Shown here: piece by piece, positions 35,061 to 46,997 of the stretch
How positions within the stretch are numbered: position 1 is the stretch's first letter
How the letters are laid out: every line of letters starts with the position of its first letter
Assembly (NCBI RefSeq): GCF_037975245.1
Contig: NC_092578.1
Span: forward strand, 4,487,501 to 4,551,500
Length of the DNA stretch: 64,000 nt
Reading direction: 5' to 3'
Source of the DNA: Apostichopus japonicus
Taxonomy: Eukaryota; Echinodermata; Holothuroidea; Aspidochirotida; Stichopodidae
Position numbers and translations under genes: made by a program
Notes under the pieces: generated by a model
Database searches by the model: none
The model's input: only the letters and a program-made list of their open reading frames with translations
Told to the model about the DNA's origin: nothing

Positions 35061-35824
35061 ATGACAGTTCAATTCATTAGCACAACTAGATTCAAATTTT
35101 ATGTCAAATAATGAAGAAAAAGTCACAAAAGTCTGAAGTTTTCCAATTTGCAAGTCATCAACTTATAAGTGATGAAAACCAGATACAGTTCGTGCAAGCA
35201 TCTGCAATTCTCAAGATCTCAAATGTAGTCATTTATTACAAGCTAATTAACGTTCAATGGATTAATTACTAGCTAAGCAATGTTTAGTCTCTAATGACCA
35301 TGTCCGATGATGCATTGAAAGTTTCACCATACATGTGCAATCTTAGCATGAGTAATATTATAAATTTGGAGAGGTTTGGTAAAAAATTTTGGTAATTAAG
35401 AATAAACTACAAGTAGTCCCTTCATAGAAACCTGCATGTCTGTCAATGTTTGCAAAAGCAAACATCCCAACAACATACTTCACTAGATATTGTGTTTCTG
35501 CTTTCGCAATTTCTTCAGGTGTGGTTTTGAAATAGGTGAAGTTATATGTACTGTACCCTACACACTAACAAACATGGCCCTTGTATCCACCACCCCCTCC
35601 CCCCCAAAAAGAGCCCCCAAAAAAAGCCCCCCAAAAAAAAGCCCCCAAAAAAAAGAACAAGGGAGTAACTCCAGTAGTTGGAACAACCATTGATAATGTA
35701 CGAGCAACATAGCTGGCGAAATTCGTAAGTAAATATAGGAAGAAGTAGATACTGTTATGCTGTGAAGAACTCTGATACAATTACTATTACACAGATGTGT
35801 GCACATAAGGTGATTCATAATCAA

Positions 35825-36030
35825 CTAACAGATTCATATATTCAAATTTATGTTCATATTCATATTGATTCATATTGATATTCATTTTATTGATTTCTTA
35901 GTATTCATTGATATTCATCTTCATATTGATTCATATTTAAATAACAAATTTACATTCATGTTCATACTGATATTCATTTGATGGTTTTTTTAAATATTCA
36001 CTGATATTAATTTTATTCATATATTCATAT
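35825..36030. repeat. AT-rich degenerate ATTCATATTGAT satellite
   Basis: Built from repeated ATTCATATTGATTCATATT and TTGATATTCATTTT-like words with drift. No coding content. Confidence 0.75.
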
Positions 36031-36316
36031 TCAAATACCAGAATGCAAGAAACAAGCTTAATGAAGAAAACAGGTGCATCCTTAACTTATGCATGAAGCT
36101 TTGGAAGGGTGTATGTGTGGGGGGGGGGGGTGTTGGGGTGTGGGGATGTTTATTTATAAAAAGTATCGGTTTGACATTTTACAATAGTTCCAGCAATTAC
36201 AGTTTGATTGCCTTTGGAGAAAAAAATATCTGAAGGAAAATGCTCTCTTTGCATTTTGAATGAACTCTTTTCTTATTATGTTTTGATCTATTTTTCTCTA
36301 TATTTGTCTTTTTCAG

Positions 36317-36414
36317 ATGATGAGTGCATCTCTCAAGACAGTTCTGTCGGCCGTCATAATCTGACGAGTGCATCTTCTGTGTTATCCAGCCAGAGTGATC
36401 TGATGAATTCACAG
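36317..36414 (+). CDS. BRCA1: BRCA1-like, SSQSD exon preceding the coiled coil
   Basis: 98 bp encoding residues 2072-2104: DDECISQDSSVGRHN, then LTSASSVLSSQSDLMNSQ. Human BRCA1 has EDCVSEAVTNS ... LLSSQSDILTTQ at this point, so SSQSD(L/I) is conserved and the exon ends just before the coiled coil, as in human. The Ser-Gln pairs are candidate ATM/ATR sites. Acceptor TTTTTCAG; donor CAG|GTAATA. Confidence 0.93.
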
Positions 36415-39400
36415 GTAATAAAAAACAACTTTGACAAATCGACACATGAGAATTTGTCATATCTATGAACTGGTACAGGGCAAATTTTTCACGGTCGTTC
36501 CAACGTCTGAGACAACCAGGTTTCCATAGGACAACCCAAAAGATCAGTAAAGTCCTGGTTCTCTGCAGGACCACTAGAAAAAAAATCCTTAAAAAATTTG
36601 CCCAGCTGACATTTTAATATATTTACTTCTCTTTTAAGCTGATTGTAGCTTTTTGCAATTTATTGCTATATATAGCACTCCTTTAACTTAACAGAAATAG
36701 CTATAATAACACTCTGAATGCTGGGTTAACAGATGACGTTAGGGACAAAAGTACTTTACATTTTTGTTATAGACCTTCAATATAGACTGTTGTCAGTCCA
36801 GGTTGTGTTTCTATAAGACCATTAAACTTTTGAGAAATGACCCTTGAAGCAACTGAGGGCCAACAATTAAAGTGACTGGATTGTATAGTCTAATACACAG
36901 ACCATTAGGGTAGCATACGCACATTAAAAGCCCCATTGACTTACACACTAAATCACAAAAGTAATGTGGTCTCTAAGTCTAGATAGAAGTTTTCACTAGC
37001 TAAATGCTACCCATCACCGGATAGCTGACAAGTTGGCCTTTCATGGCACCATCAATTTTCCATACCGTGACCGCGCAGATTTTTTGCTATCCGAGCCGGA
37101 AGTTTTCGTCACTTGTAAACAAACCTCTTCACTCAGTAGTAAACAATTTTCCTACGCTGCTCCTGGGAGGCCTAAAGGGGTCTAAAATTGTCTCAATTGA
37201 CCCAATTTTCTCCCCACATGTACTTCCATTCATGCTCTTCAACATGCAAGCCACAAAAAACTAGATCATGATTGATAACAGGTCAAAGAAGATGTTCTCC
37301 TGCGGCTTTTTGGCACTTTTCCTGAAGGAGAACAATCGAGCAGATGGATATAGACTCTAATAGGAGTATGCCATCTTAGGTCACTTCCTCAGATGCAATG
37401 CAACAGGAAAACACAAACCTGTTATGACCTCAAATGACATGTTGACAATGTAGTACATATTTTTCAAGAATAATAAATGGTAGCAAATGTCATCCAAGTG
37501 CACTCTGTTGTGTACAATAAAGTGAAACAAATATATTTTTGATCAAGTTATTAGAATTTGTAAAACAATAGATTAGCAATAGCATTTATTACTACCCAAG
37601 TCATCACTTTAGCCTTAAAGGAGCCTTTCAGAGATTAAGCATATTTTAAAAAGTGCATATATCTTGAAAACTGGAATAGCTGTAAAAAACATTACATACT
37701 AGCACTCAAATTTATCCTATTCCTTTGTACTATAATTTGACTATTATAAAGTTTCTACCTAAAGTCATATATTAAGTTCAAAGTGATCAACGATACCTAT
37801 GGAGAGTTATTTTAATACCTACCTTTGAAGTTTCTCAAGCCGTCCCTTGACATGTTTCCAGAAATTGCCTCACATAGTGCTTTAACCAAAGTTGCTCCCG
37901 GGTTGATTTCCAGCTCTGGAATAGCTACTCCTTATCTATCTTCTTCTTTCTCTCTTTGGAGGAAACGTTTTACATCAGTGACTCGAATGCTTCTTTTGCA
38001 AATTTTGTTCTAGGTTCAGAGATATATACACGTTACTGTTGGTAATTGAGACAGCTTTGATGGATAACTCCAGCTATCACTAACCAGACCAATATGTTTC
38101 TCGTCATTAATTTTATATTGTATAAGGTGGGAAGTTTGTCAATAATGACCAGTCTACTGTATCAAAAAGTGAACAAAATAAGCAGTCCTGTTTCTCTGTT
38201 GTTAGTTCGGTAGAAACTATCCCCATTGTTGTTTTACTTGCATACAGTGATAACCTTTCAAATTAGGTCATTAATCCTATGTATTCAAAGGCAGAGTAAA
38301 CTGTGGCAACATTCTACCCTACCCTCCCCCCCCCCCCCTCTTCAGCCGATACCCAGAATATCCCAAGTTAGTTTTGAAGGCAACCAGATAGCCTCGCTAT
38401 TAGCCAGCAATGATCTTGTGCCTAACTTGCAGATGCTTAACGCTTAAATTCTATTTTGATCTATGCTGGAAAGTGGTCCGCTTGCATTGAGTCATAAAAC
38501 CCCACATTAGCATCATCCAAGGCCATTCCTAGACTCTTTTCACCCCAAATCCCCCCCTCCCCCCTGATACCCCTTAGCTTTGAGCTCTCTTCTTTATCGG
38601 AGCATAACCACTAAATAGTTATTAAAAGCTTTGAAATCTATGATTAACTTGGCAGCAGTGAGATAAACTTTAAATGCTCACCTAACTATAGACATATGTA
38701 TATGTGTTAATACTGGGTACTTTGTAACAGAAGAGTAAGTCTGTGCACATGTTAGTTAAAGAATGGAAAAAAGAGGACTATTTCAGATTTATCTGTCATT
38801 CAAATCCACAAATTCCTTTATACCATCCTCCTTCTCCTGACCCCCTTCCCCTCCCCTCATAAAATAATCATAAATGATAAAACAACAAACTAAAAATAAA
38901 CACAAAAGAAATCAATGCCTCATTATAAAAAATATCATGAAAGTCCCACCACATAAAACCTTCAATTTCGTAACTAAAATTTATCCCACCCTTCTGGCCC
39001 ATTTTTTATCCTAGAATATCCTGCAATTGTTGCTATAATTTATTCCCATCAGTATTATTTCTTGCGTCCTCGGGGTGAATCTCTCACTTCAACAGGAGTT
39101 TACATGTCTTTGATAGAGTTGTAGTCACATAAGGAGTGAGGGACTCCGAGAGGTGGACTTGAGAAATTACGAACGTGCTAGCATATCGGTCAAGTACCAT
39201 TTCACACTTTATGTAAGAACTAAGAATAGCCAGAGGGGAGGAACTTGACCAATCGACTTAAATCTTGTCCGTCGTGCATATCGTTCAAAGAGTTTCGTGT
39301 TCTCGATGGGATCGTGAAAAATTTGTGATGTAACTCTCAAGGGAGCAAAGCTTTTATATAAATTTTGTTCCTATTGACTGAGTTCTTCAGATTGTAGCAT

Positions 39401-40515
39401 TTTACGATGTTTTGATTGGCCTGTCCTGAATCTTAATCTGTGTTTTTGGCGCCCAATGTAGTCTGAGGAACTACCTTAAAATTGTATCAAAAAGTTAAAG
39501 GAGGGAAGCAGTCTCAATCAATCTCATCAACGTATGCGACAGAAGTGGCTTGTGATGGATAACTCCCTCTCTATAGCTCTGCAAATAATGTATTTTTTTA
39601 CAACCAAGTAAACTCTGGTTGTCTAATATCGCATGCATTGCATAGCGCAAGAATTTTATCGGGGAAAAAATAATGATGCTGTTTATACTAGTCATGATGT
39701 ATGCCGAAGATTTAATTGCCAATGAAACAGGATATAAATTGAAATTAGAATGAGCTTTTGAAAGTCAAGTATTTGTTTTCTTACAAAAATTGTTGGCCTA
39801 GGAAATTGAAACTTGTCTCAAAATATCTGTTAAATCACCAATTTCAGCCACTGGGAAATTGCTAAGCTCATAAAACGAGTGACATTCATCAAACTATTTG
39901 TTCCATTCTAAATTACTAAATTTACTAATAAAAATATACTTAGTGAGTAAGCAGTGATTTTTTACTTTTGTAGTCCAAATTTTTTTGTTATTAAATTTGT
40001 TTTATTAATTACTTGCAAATAACAAATAAGAGGATTCTTTTAAAGTGCTTTCCTCATTTCATCATTGGAAATGCAATTTAACCATTGAGATTATTTACGT
40101 CTATGAAGGGCATGATTGTTAGTGAAGAAGAGGAAACATTTACCAAGTTATGACAATTCTTTTCTATACTGTACTTTCTTGTCCTGCTCCAGAGCACTTG
40201 TATTGTCAGTATGAGTAGTATGAATACCATGCTGCTGTCAGATCAAGACTACAAACTGTTAATACTGTCAATACGAGTGCTTTGAGGCATGATAAGTAAG
40301 GACAGTATAGAGAGGTATCAGCATTAGAAAACTGTCCCAACTGGCAGGAAAAATTTAACGAAATAAACATGAGACAACAGCGTTATTATTATACTCATCG
40401 ACCCTAATGTATACTTATGATATTTTATATCTTTATAATGCAACTCATTGTGTCACCAGTGTACCCCCATCTTTCCATTCATTATCCCCCCTTCTTTTTG
40501 TCTTGTTCTTATCAG
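36415..40515 (+). other. BRCA1-like intron before the coiled-coil exon
   Basis: 4,101 bases, the longest intron of the gene. A CpG-bearing pocket at about 37,015-37,110 includes CCGGAAGT (37,096-37,103), an ETS-type site, in otherwise CpG-poor DNA. C runs occur near 38,328-38,339 and 38,555. Open frames inside (61-75 codons) are not recognisable. No gene seen. Confidence 0.75.
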
Positions 40516-41937
40516 CAACAGGAAAATGCCAAGGAAACCCTGATGAAGATGGAGCGTGAAATCGCCGAGATGGAGAGAGCTCTGAAAGACGGAGGAGAGA
40601 CGGATGAGCGAGAGGGAGGCAAAGTGGACATTGCGGCTGTAAGCGATACAGATGGGGAATCAGAGGATGGTTGCCATGACAATGGTGAACTCGAAAAGGA
40701 AGAGGTCGCAGACGAAGACTCTGCCGAGGATGAAGTTACAGGAGTGAGAGTATCGACCAGGAAAGATCGTGAAGTTGGAAAAACGAGGGACCGTAGTGGA
40801 AATTACGGACGTAAAGGTAAAAAGGAGAAAGTCATCGAGGTCGATAGTGATGATGGGGATGCTGACGATAAATGTGATGCCAGACAGAGGAAGGTTGAAG
40901 AAATCGGTAGAAGGCAAAGTCTGGGAAGGGATGAGAATGGCAGGCAGAGAGCTTGTAGGGAAGATGATATTGAAGAGAGGAATCTGAAAGTTACAAGCGA
41001 AGAGAGAGTCGGTCCAAAGACATCAGAAAGGGTTTATGAATCGGAGGTTACGTCAAAAGATGGAGATGAATTGATCGACATTGACGACGAAGAAGAAGAT
41101 GGAGTGGACAAAGCAAAGCCTAAGAGGAAGAAGGCTTTGGGGGAGTCGAGTAATGGGAGTAAAGCTAGGAAAGCAAGAAATGGTAAGCTGGATAAGAGCT
41201 TGAAAAGGAGTCTGGGGAAATACAGCGGATACAAGAACGTCGATGACATCGAGGACGAGGATATTGCTCAAAATGTGAAGCAGAACTTGAACGAGATGGA
41301 AGCCGCCGAGAACTCCTTCAACTCTCTTCTGAAAGTCCTCTCAGAGAAAAGACGGAAATCTCAGATGAGTCTGGAGGGAGAACGAGCGGAGAAAGAAGAT
41401 GACGACGAAGAAGAAAATGAAAAGGTGGCAAGTCTCACTCCTCCGCAGGTCCGAAGCTCTCCGGCCTCCCCCCGCTCACCATCTCCCCGCTCACCGTCTC
41501 CCCCTCCAGTGCTATCCCAGAGAACTTTACTAAAGAGAGTCTCACCTTTGTCTACGAGCATCGAAGTAGTAGATAAGGTAGCGAAGAGCGTATCCAAGAG
41601 AACTCCTTCCCATCAAAGGCCATCGGGAAGCCAGAAGAAGCGAAGGAGGGTTGTGGTGGAGGAGAGTGACTCTGCGTCAGAGGATGACACTAATCTAGAG
41701 GAAGATGTAAGGAAGGTTTTAAAGATGGGATCTCAGGAGAGCGAAAATGGGCGGGGGATGACAGTGGAACATGGTGAGCCTTTGAATGTGAATGAAAGTG
41801 TGCCTGGGGAAGTATCGACGGGGATTGACAGAGAGACTACCAAGAGGTACAGCAAGTCTGAGAATCGTCCAGAGGTGACCATCAAAGCACCACAGGAAAA
41901 AGCTAGAGAGGAGAAGGAGAGTCTTCAGACGGCACAG
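40516..41937 (+). CDS. BRCA1: BRCA1-like, PALB2-type coiled coil and third giant exon
   Basis: 1,422 bp encoding residues 2105-2578, phase 0 at both ends. It opens with QQENAKETLMKMEREIAEM, continuing ERALKDGG, an ungapped 27-residue match to the human coiled coil (QRDTMQHNLIKLQQEMAEL, then EAVLEQHG). The hydrophobic positions Leu, Met, Ile, Met, Leu fall where human has Leu1404, Leu1407, Met1411 and following leucines, the PALB2-binding face. Downstream are two SUMO-interaction-like motifs, KVIEVDSDD (from 2210) and LIDIDDEEE (from 2290), a basic KPKRKK, a helical LNEMEAAENSFNSLL, a Ser-Pro repeat (SPRSPSPRSPSPPP) and QKKRRRVVVEESDSASEDD, a nuclear-signal/CK2-like segment. The usable start is the acceptor CTTATCAG at 40,515; the open frame upstream is intron. 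Confidence 0.94.
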
Positions 41938-42442
41938 GTATGAAATAATAAATTCAAAGAAATGAAATCAAGAACAAACAACAAAAACAGAAAGAAAAAT
42001 AGTAGGCTGACCTGATTTTGTCTCAGCTCTGATCTTCTTTTCTAAGGACTACGATCATGATGATGGTTTTACCTGGTGCCGTATCCTGGAAGGCTCAAGT
42101 TCTACACATGTACGAGTACCAAATCTAAACAGGTTGACCAGTGAAGTGTTTAGGCTATGAGAGAATTTGTCTGGGAGTCAAGCAACCCCATATAGTGATA
42201 AGAATCAGATTTGATATATAGCAGTATTGCAGATTATGAAAGCAACTATCACAAAAGAAAATAATTTAAAGTCAGATTTCACAGTGAAAGCAGAAGCATT
42301 CCACTGGTTATTCTTGTCACAAGACATTCTTTAATAGCTAACCATTTAATGACAGTCACATTTTATATAAAAGTTGAATCCTTAGTTTCTATATAATCTT
42401 TATAAAGTTTACCTTTTCAGTTTCTTTTGGTATCAATTTCAG
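41938..42442 (+). other. BRCA1-like intron before the first BRCT exon
   Basis: 505 bases, donor GTATGA, acceptor TATCAATTTCAG. Nothing recognised. Confidence 0.85.
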
Positions 42443-42538
42443 ACAAGCAGCGCAGGAAGCAATGTCGAACCAAGAAAGAAGAGGAGGAAAGGTGAATCGA
42501 TGTCTCTCATCGCTTCAGGACTCAACAAACAAAAATTA
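42443..42538 (+). CDS. BRCA1: BRCA1-like, start of BRCT 1
   Basis: 96 bp, phase 0 to 0, residues 2579-2610. TSSAGSNVEPRKKRRKGES is followed by MSLIASGLNKQKL; human has VNKRMSMVVSGLTPEEF here. Ser2603 and Gly2604 align with human Ser1655 and Gly1656, which hold the phosphate of the BRCT ligand. The basic PRKKRRK just before is a likely nuclear signal. Donor TTA|GTAAGT. Confidence 0.94.
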
Positions 42539-43351
42539 GTAAGTAACCACCAGCTTTATTAGAGGTAAAAGCTTCTTTTCAAGTACTTAGTGTGACTCAT
42601 TTTTGAGTTTCTGAAGGGGTACATGGATGGGAAGGTTTGGAAAGGGGATGAAGGGGGAGGGGCTAGGATGGACGGGGTGAGCAGGGTGGAATCAGTCAAG
42701 ATTTTTACCCATATAACACTGGATGAAAGTAAGTCGCATTAGTTGTGGGGTCAACAGAGATAATTGCAATCTTGCAGAAAAGCTGGTAGAACTGAAAAGT
42801 CGGTACAACGTGGATAATGAATATGGTATTTTGAGTTCCACCGAGTACAGCAGCTGGTGTAATATCAAGTTTTGAAACTTTTTAGGTTGGTGACCCACAT
42901 TTTGACCTGCACCTTCATCCTGGTGATCCTCTGGTGGTGGATGTTGCCTGGCCTGGGGAAGTGGCACACAGGAGGAGGTAACCCCCCCCCCCATGATTAA
43001 GGAAGCTTAGTTCCAAAATGGTTTTTCATCTCTTGCAACTTTGAAGTTATTTATGTCCAAGATAAATTGCACAAATATCAGCCTTTTTTTTGTCTTTTTT
43101 TCTTGCAAATTTTCTGGCAACCATGAAGAAGGTTGCAACCACTTCTTTGAATACCAGCTATTTACCCTTTGTTATACACCCTATTTTTAATTTTTTAGTT
43201 CAAGTGCATCAAATTCTTTGAAAAGCCAGTTTTACCATTTTTTTCTCTCCAAATATTGATGCATTCTTGTTTTGATAAGTTTGATTAGAACTGCAGATAT
43301 TTTATTGCACCATTTGGATTCCACAACATTTCTTTATTTATTCGTTCACAG
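42539..43351 (+). other. BRCA1-like intron within BRCT 1
   Basis: 813 bases with a G-rich patch near 42,640-42,690 and a C run near 42,981-42,992. No gene or element recognised. Confidence 0.8.
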
Positions 43352-43439
43352 AAAATGGTCTCACAACTTTGCAAGAAGGCTGGTTGTAGATTCTCCGGCA
43401 CGTTTTCGATGGATACAACTCACGTCATTGTAAATGCAG
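43352..43439 (+). CDS. BRCA1: BRCA1-like, BRCT 1 middle exon
   Basis: 88 bp, the same size as human exon 17. Residues 2611-2640: KMVSQLCKKAGCRFSGTFS, then MDTTHVIVNA and one base. Human: MLVYKFARKHHITLTNLIT, then EETTHVVMKT. The THV(I/V)(V/M) strand is diagnostic of BRCT. Acceptor GTTCACAG, donor G|GTGGGT. Confidence 0.95.
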
Positions 43440-45723
43440 GTGGGTTGATTATGTCATGAAAATATGCCATGCCTTAGCGGTGAGCAGTTGACAGAAATGA
43501 TGCTGTAGAAGGGGGTTGGAAAGTGGGAGACGGGGGAGGGTTTGTCCAGCAAGGGAGGAGGGAGGGGAGGAGGCTTGGGGGAAAGTGGGATGAATGAATC
43601 ATTCTGCTTCGTTTCCTGGTCACTCGTCAAGAAATTGTCTCTTCTCTTAAAAAGAATAAAACTTCTCTTGTCTCTTCTCTTAAAAAGAATAAAACTTGGT
43701 ATCATGAAATGTGCAGCAACTTTTGGCTATAACCAACTACATATAACCAACCAGCTTTTTCTTTTTGGGAGTGGGGTGGGCAAGGCGTGGTCTGCTAAAT
43801 TTGTGAACATTTTTTCCAATTTTAAGAAGTCTTTGAAATTTTTGAAAAGGATCCATGCTCATATTTTGCCCCCTCATATAAAAGTTAAATAAGCGAGTAA
43901 CATAGGAATCTGTTATGCCGTTAAAAATTTTTTGCCAACAGGGCCGGTGTTATATTAGTATTAGTAAGCGAGAAGGAAAGTTTTAAAATTGTATGACTTT
44001 CTCTTCTCTGTTTCTCAATTTAAAATGATTACTCAAGCTGATTCACTACATTGTATTTCAAAGAAGATGAAATTTGACCAAAATCACACACACATGCACA
44101 CACACAAAACCACTTAGGAACTGTGTGATAAAACACCATCTTTTAATTAAAGAATGTTTCATTATGGAACGAATTTCAGTTAATATACCTCATTCAAAAG
44201 AAGCGTAATATTCTTGTGACGGTCATAGCCACTCAGTTTATTGCCTTGTACCCTTTATAAAACTCGGGGAACGTTGCATAAAACACTTTTCAGTGACAGT
44301 AATGTTGGATCGATGAAGGTAACTCTAGACTCGACATTAACAAGCGCATCTCTTCGGAGACGCTTTTAAGAAGAGAGATGAGGTTAACACGTCAAAAGTC
44401 TCAGAAAATCCATCATTTTCTCACAAAACAATTACAATCAAATGACTTCCCGTTTCAACACGGGAACGGTTTTCCTCCTCCTAAACTGAAAGCCGAGGCT
44501 TCTCGCTTACAATGGTAGGACTAATAAAGACAGTCTCCAGGGGTGGATTTTTGTCTCAGCTATGGTTAATGTTTCAACACAACTTGTGCCCCTGGTTGAA
44601 TTCTGATGTCAGTCGAGTTTCATTAAATTGATTGCATGAGAGGATTCCCCGTCTGAAGCCGAGAAAGGCTGTGGATAGCATTCCTGAAAGAATATGAGAC
44701 ATTTCAAAGTTTATCTCTGAAATAGAAGTTCTCTTTCTCGCTTTGTGATTTTTTTTTTTTGTACCTCTGTCTTCTTCAAGATGACAAAGGTAAAAAAAAA
44801 AAAATTATCTTTTTTAAGATTTTGTTTGTTTACTTTGTTTGTATTTGAAATTTTGCTTCTAATCTATACAATACTTTATTACAAGAAACATTAGTTGAAA
44901 AGTAACATTAGCAGCAAAAAGACCCTCTCAATCAGGAATTAAGCTTGTCAATGGTTCATCTGATTTTGAAATAATTTCTACCTAGCTAAAAAGGTCTTAA
45001 CACATCACATGGCAAGATACACCGGTCACAAGAGAGCATATTTACCTTTTCAAAATCCACTTCGAAAAGAGAACGTTTTCATTTTTATCCTGTCGTATGT
45101 GTATGTCTATCACTTAAAACAACTTTGATCAGCATAAATATTCCCCCTCCCCCAAAATTTAATAAAAAGCAAGCAAAGAAAAATTGAAATTGTTCAAAGT
45201 AAAACTTTAAAAAAAAAACAGCACGTGGGAGATATGTCAGTTTGATTTGATTATCAACATTTTGTCGCCTGAACAAATTTCATGTTAGTCGTAATTACTT
45301 GGAAAGTTTCAGAAATTTTTTGACTTTGACTTCGACTTCATTATTTTGAATGGAAACTTAGCACTTTAAGCTAAGAAACTTGATTGTTACGGGATTCAAA
45401 GACAACCAACAGCTGTAACTATTTACTCGGGTTGACGAAATACTTGAAAATGGTCTTGGTTCAAAGAGAGGTCCAGCTGGATCCTATGCAACCATTAATG
45501 TTTGTTTTGCTTGCATTTTTCAAGCAATAGTTTAATTTTGTTGTGGCGATACCTCCATGTGGCAAAACGTAGCCAAGATATTAGCTTGTGTTGTTGGTAA
45601 AGTTTCATATAGTCATCACTAGTAGTTACATAGCCTTCAATTTTAAAAGAAAAACCAAGAATTTGTCTTTATCTTTTAGTAGCTGTTTGTCCATAACTCC
45701 AAATTTTACCTATCATTTTGCAG
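43440..45723 (+). other. BRCA1-like intron within BRCT 1
   Basis: 2,284 bases. Contains a purine-rich patch (43,500-43,590), a two-copy 33-bp repeat (43,635-43,697), a CA patch near 44,088-44,106, a more CpG-rich stretch (about 44,200-44,530) of unknown nature, and poly(A)/poly(T) tracts. Open frames inside do not resemble genes. Confidence 0.75.
43635..43697. repeat. 33-bp direct repeat, two copies
   Basis: TTGTCTCTTCTCTTAAAAAG starts at 43,635 and again at 43,668, each continuing AATAAAACTT. Confidence 0.9.
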
Positions 45724-45801
45724 ATGACAACTTGAGCTGTGAGAGAACTTTGAAGTATTTTCAGGGCATCGCTGCGGGCAAATGGGTGATCAGCTCTCAG
45801 T
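45724..45801 (+). CDS. BRCA1: BRCA1-like, BRCT 1 phosphate-binding exon
   Basis: 78 bp, the same size as human exon 18. Residues 2640-2666: DDNLSCERTLKYFQGIAAG, then KWVISSQ and one base of a Trp codon. Human: DAEFVCERTLKYFLGIAGG, then KWVVSYF. CERTLKYF is identical, including Arg2647 (human Arg1699), Lys2650 (Lys1702) and Phe2652 (Phe1704), which contact the phosphoserine and the +3 Phe of partner proteins such as Abraxas, BRIP1 and CtIP. This is the strongest single identifier of the gene. Acceptor ATTTTGCAG, donor T|GTGAGT. Confidence 0.97.
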
Positions 45802-45909
45802 GTGAGTATACAGGGGTGCTCTACTATTGTTTAAGGAGACCTATTGATTGTGGGACTAATAAACGAAGCATGGTTGATATTTCAAAAGACATCAATTTCT
45901 TTTATCAGC

Positions 45910-46560
45910 TATCAGTAAGTTGTCAGATTCATTCTGGGTAAAGATTTTTATTACCACATTAACCATGCTGACTTTAAAACTCTTGGTATTTTGAACATCA
46001 ACACTAGGGCTGAACAGCTTCGTCTTAATCATGTTTTTAATGTTTTCCATGGTACCTCTCCAGTCTATATGAGGGAGAGTTTTATTAGAGTAAATAGTGT
46101 TCATAACCATAACACAAGAGGTAGTAGTTTTAATTTTCAACTTCCCAAAATTAAAACGCACTGTGCTGGGTCTTTTTATTACAATGCAATTAAAAACTGG
46201 AACAGGCTACCTGAAAACATAAAATCCATCCTGCTGAAATACAATTTTAAAAAAGATGCCAAAGCCTACCTTTTAAATCATATGAATGTCTAGCTTGTAA
46301 ATATCTTTCTTTTTTACAGTGTTTGTATGCATGTTTTAGTTGTTTTAATAGTTTATTTCTTATCTTTTGTATTTTATTGGTTTTAAGGACCCCTTTGGAA
46401 ATAAGCTTTTAGCTTAAAGGGTTATCCTTGGCATGTTATCTTCTTTTCGATGCATTTAAGTTTATTCCCTTCTTGTATTTTAAATGTTTATCTTTATGTG
46501 CAATTTTTTGTTTGTATGCAGATGAAGATTGATATCTTGCCGAATAAATCAAATCAAATC
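45910..46560 (+). mobile_element. 5'-truncated LINE, reverse-transcriptase C-terminal part and 3' end
   Basis: In frame 1 from about 45,919 to the stop at 46,291-46,293 the DNA encodes a polypeptide containing INTRAEQLRLNHVFNVFHG and later NAIKNWNRLPENIK. This is the typical C-terminal region after the polymerase core of non-LTR retrotransposons of marine invertebrates (N-W-N-x-L-P is characteristic). About 250 bases of 3' untranslated DNA follow, ending in AATCAAATCAAATC, a short tandem tail rather than poly(A), as in several LINE clades. Same orientation as the host gene. 5' end approximate; polymerase catalytic domain absent. Confidence 0.8.
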
Positions 46561-46929
46561 AGTACAAGAAATTGTTTTTATAAATGTGATCATGTGAGTG
46601 AATTATGCGTGCTGTTTCAAAGGCAGTGATATGATAAACACTGGATGAGGTATTATTAGTGTAGTGCGCATGGAGTGCTTGCACTATTAGGAAGAACCTT
46701 TTCGGTTGCTCATTTTGTTATCTTTTGGGCAGACAACACACCAGGGTGTATAGTCATGAAGGTACCTACAAAGTGAGGGCGCTTGTGAGCACCGTGACAG
46801 GCTCAGAATAAATCTATGCAGCTAGCCTGTGAAACTGCAAATGTGCATGAAATGTATATGGAACTTTCAACGTCCAGTTATGTAGGTATTGTTCACTTGG
46901 CCAGTAATGCCAATATTGTAGCACACATG

Positions 46930-46997
46930 CAATAAATCGAGTACTACAATAAATCGAGTACTGCAATAAATCGAGTAGTGCAATAAATCGAGTACCG
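46930..46997. repeat. 17-bp tandem repeat, four copies, each with AATAAA
   Basis: CAATAAATCGAGTACTA-type units start at 46,930, 46,947, 46,964 and 46,981. Each contains AATAAA, so four poly(A)-signal hexamers sit just upstream of the exon at 47,041. Confidence 0.95.

Larger units (their letters stand above)
33521..36316 (+). other. BRCA1-like intron before the SSQSD exon
   Basis: 2,796 bases. Holds a degenerate duplicated unit (about 34,148-34,590), a 35-bp triplicate (34,963-35,060), a C/A-rich patch near 35,590-35,655, an ATTCATATTGAT-type satellite (about 35,825-36,030) and a G run near 36,120-36,130. No gene inside. Confidence 0.8.

Noticed and set aside
45588-45941. 117-codon open frame covering a BRCT exon
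   Set aside because: Composite: intron, the true exon 45,724-45,801 and LINE sequence. Only the exon part is coding.
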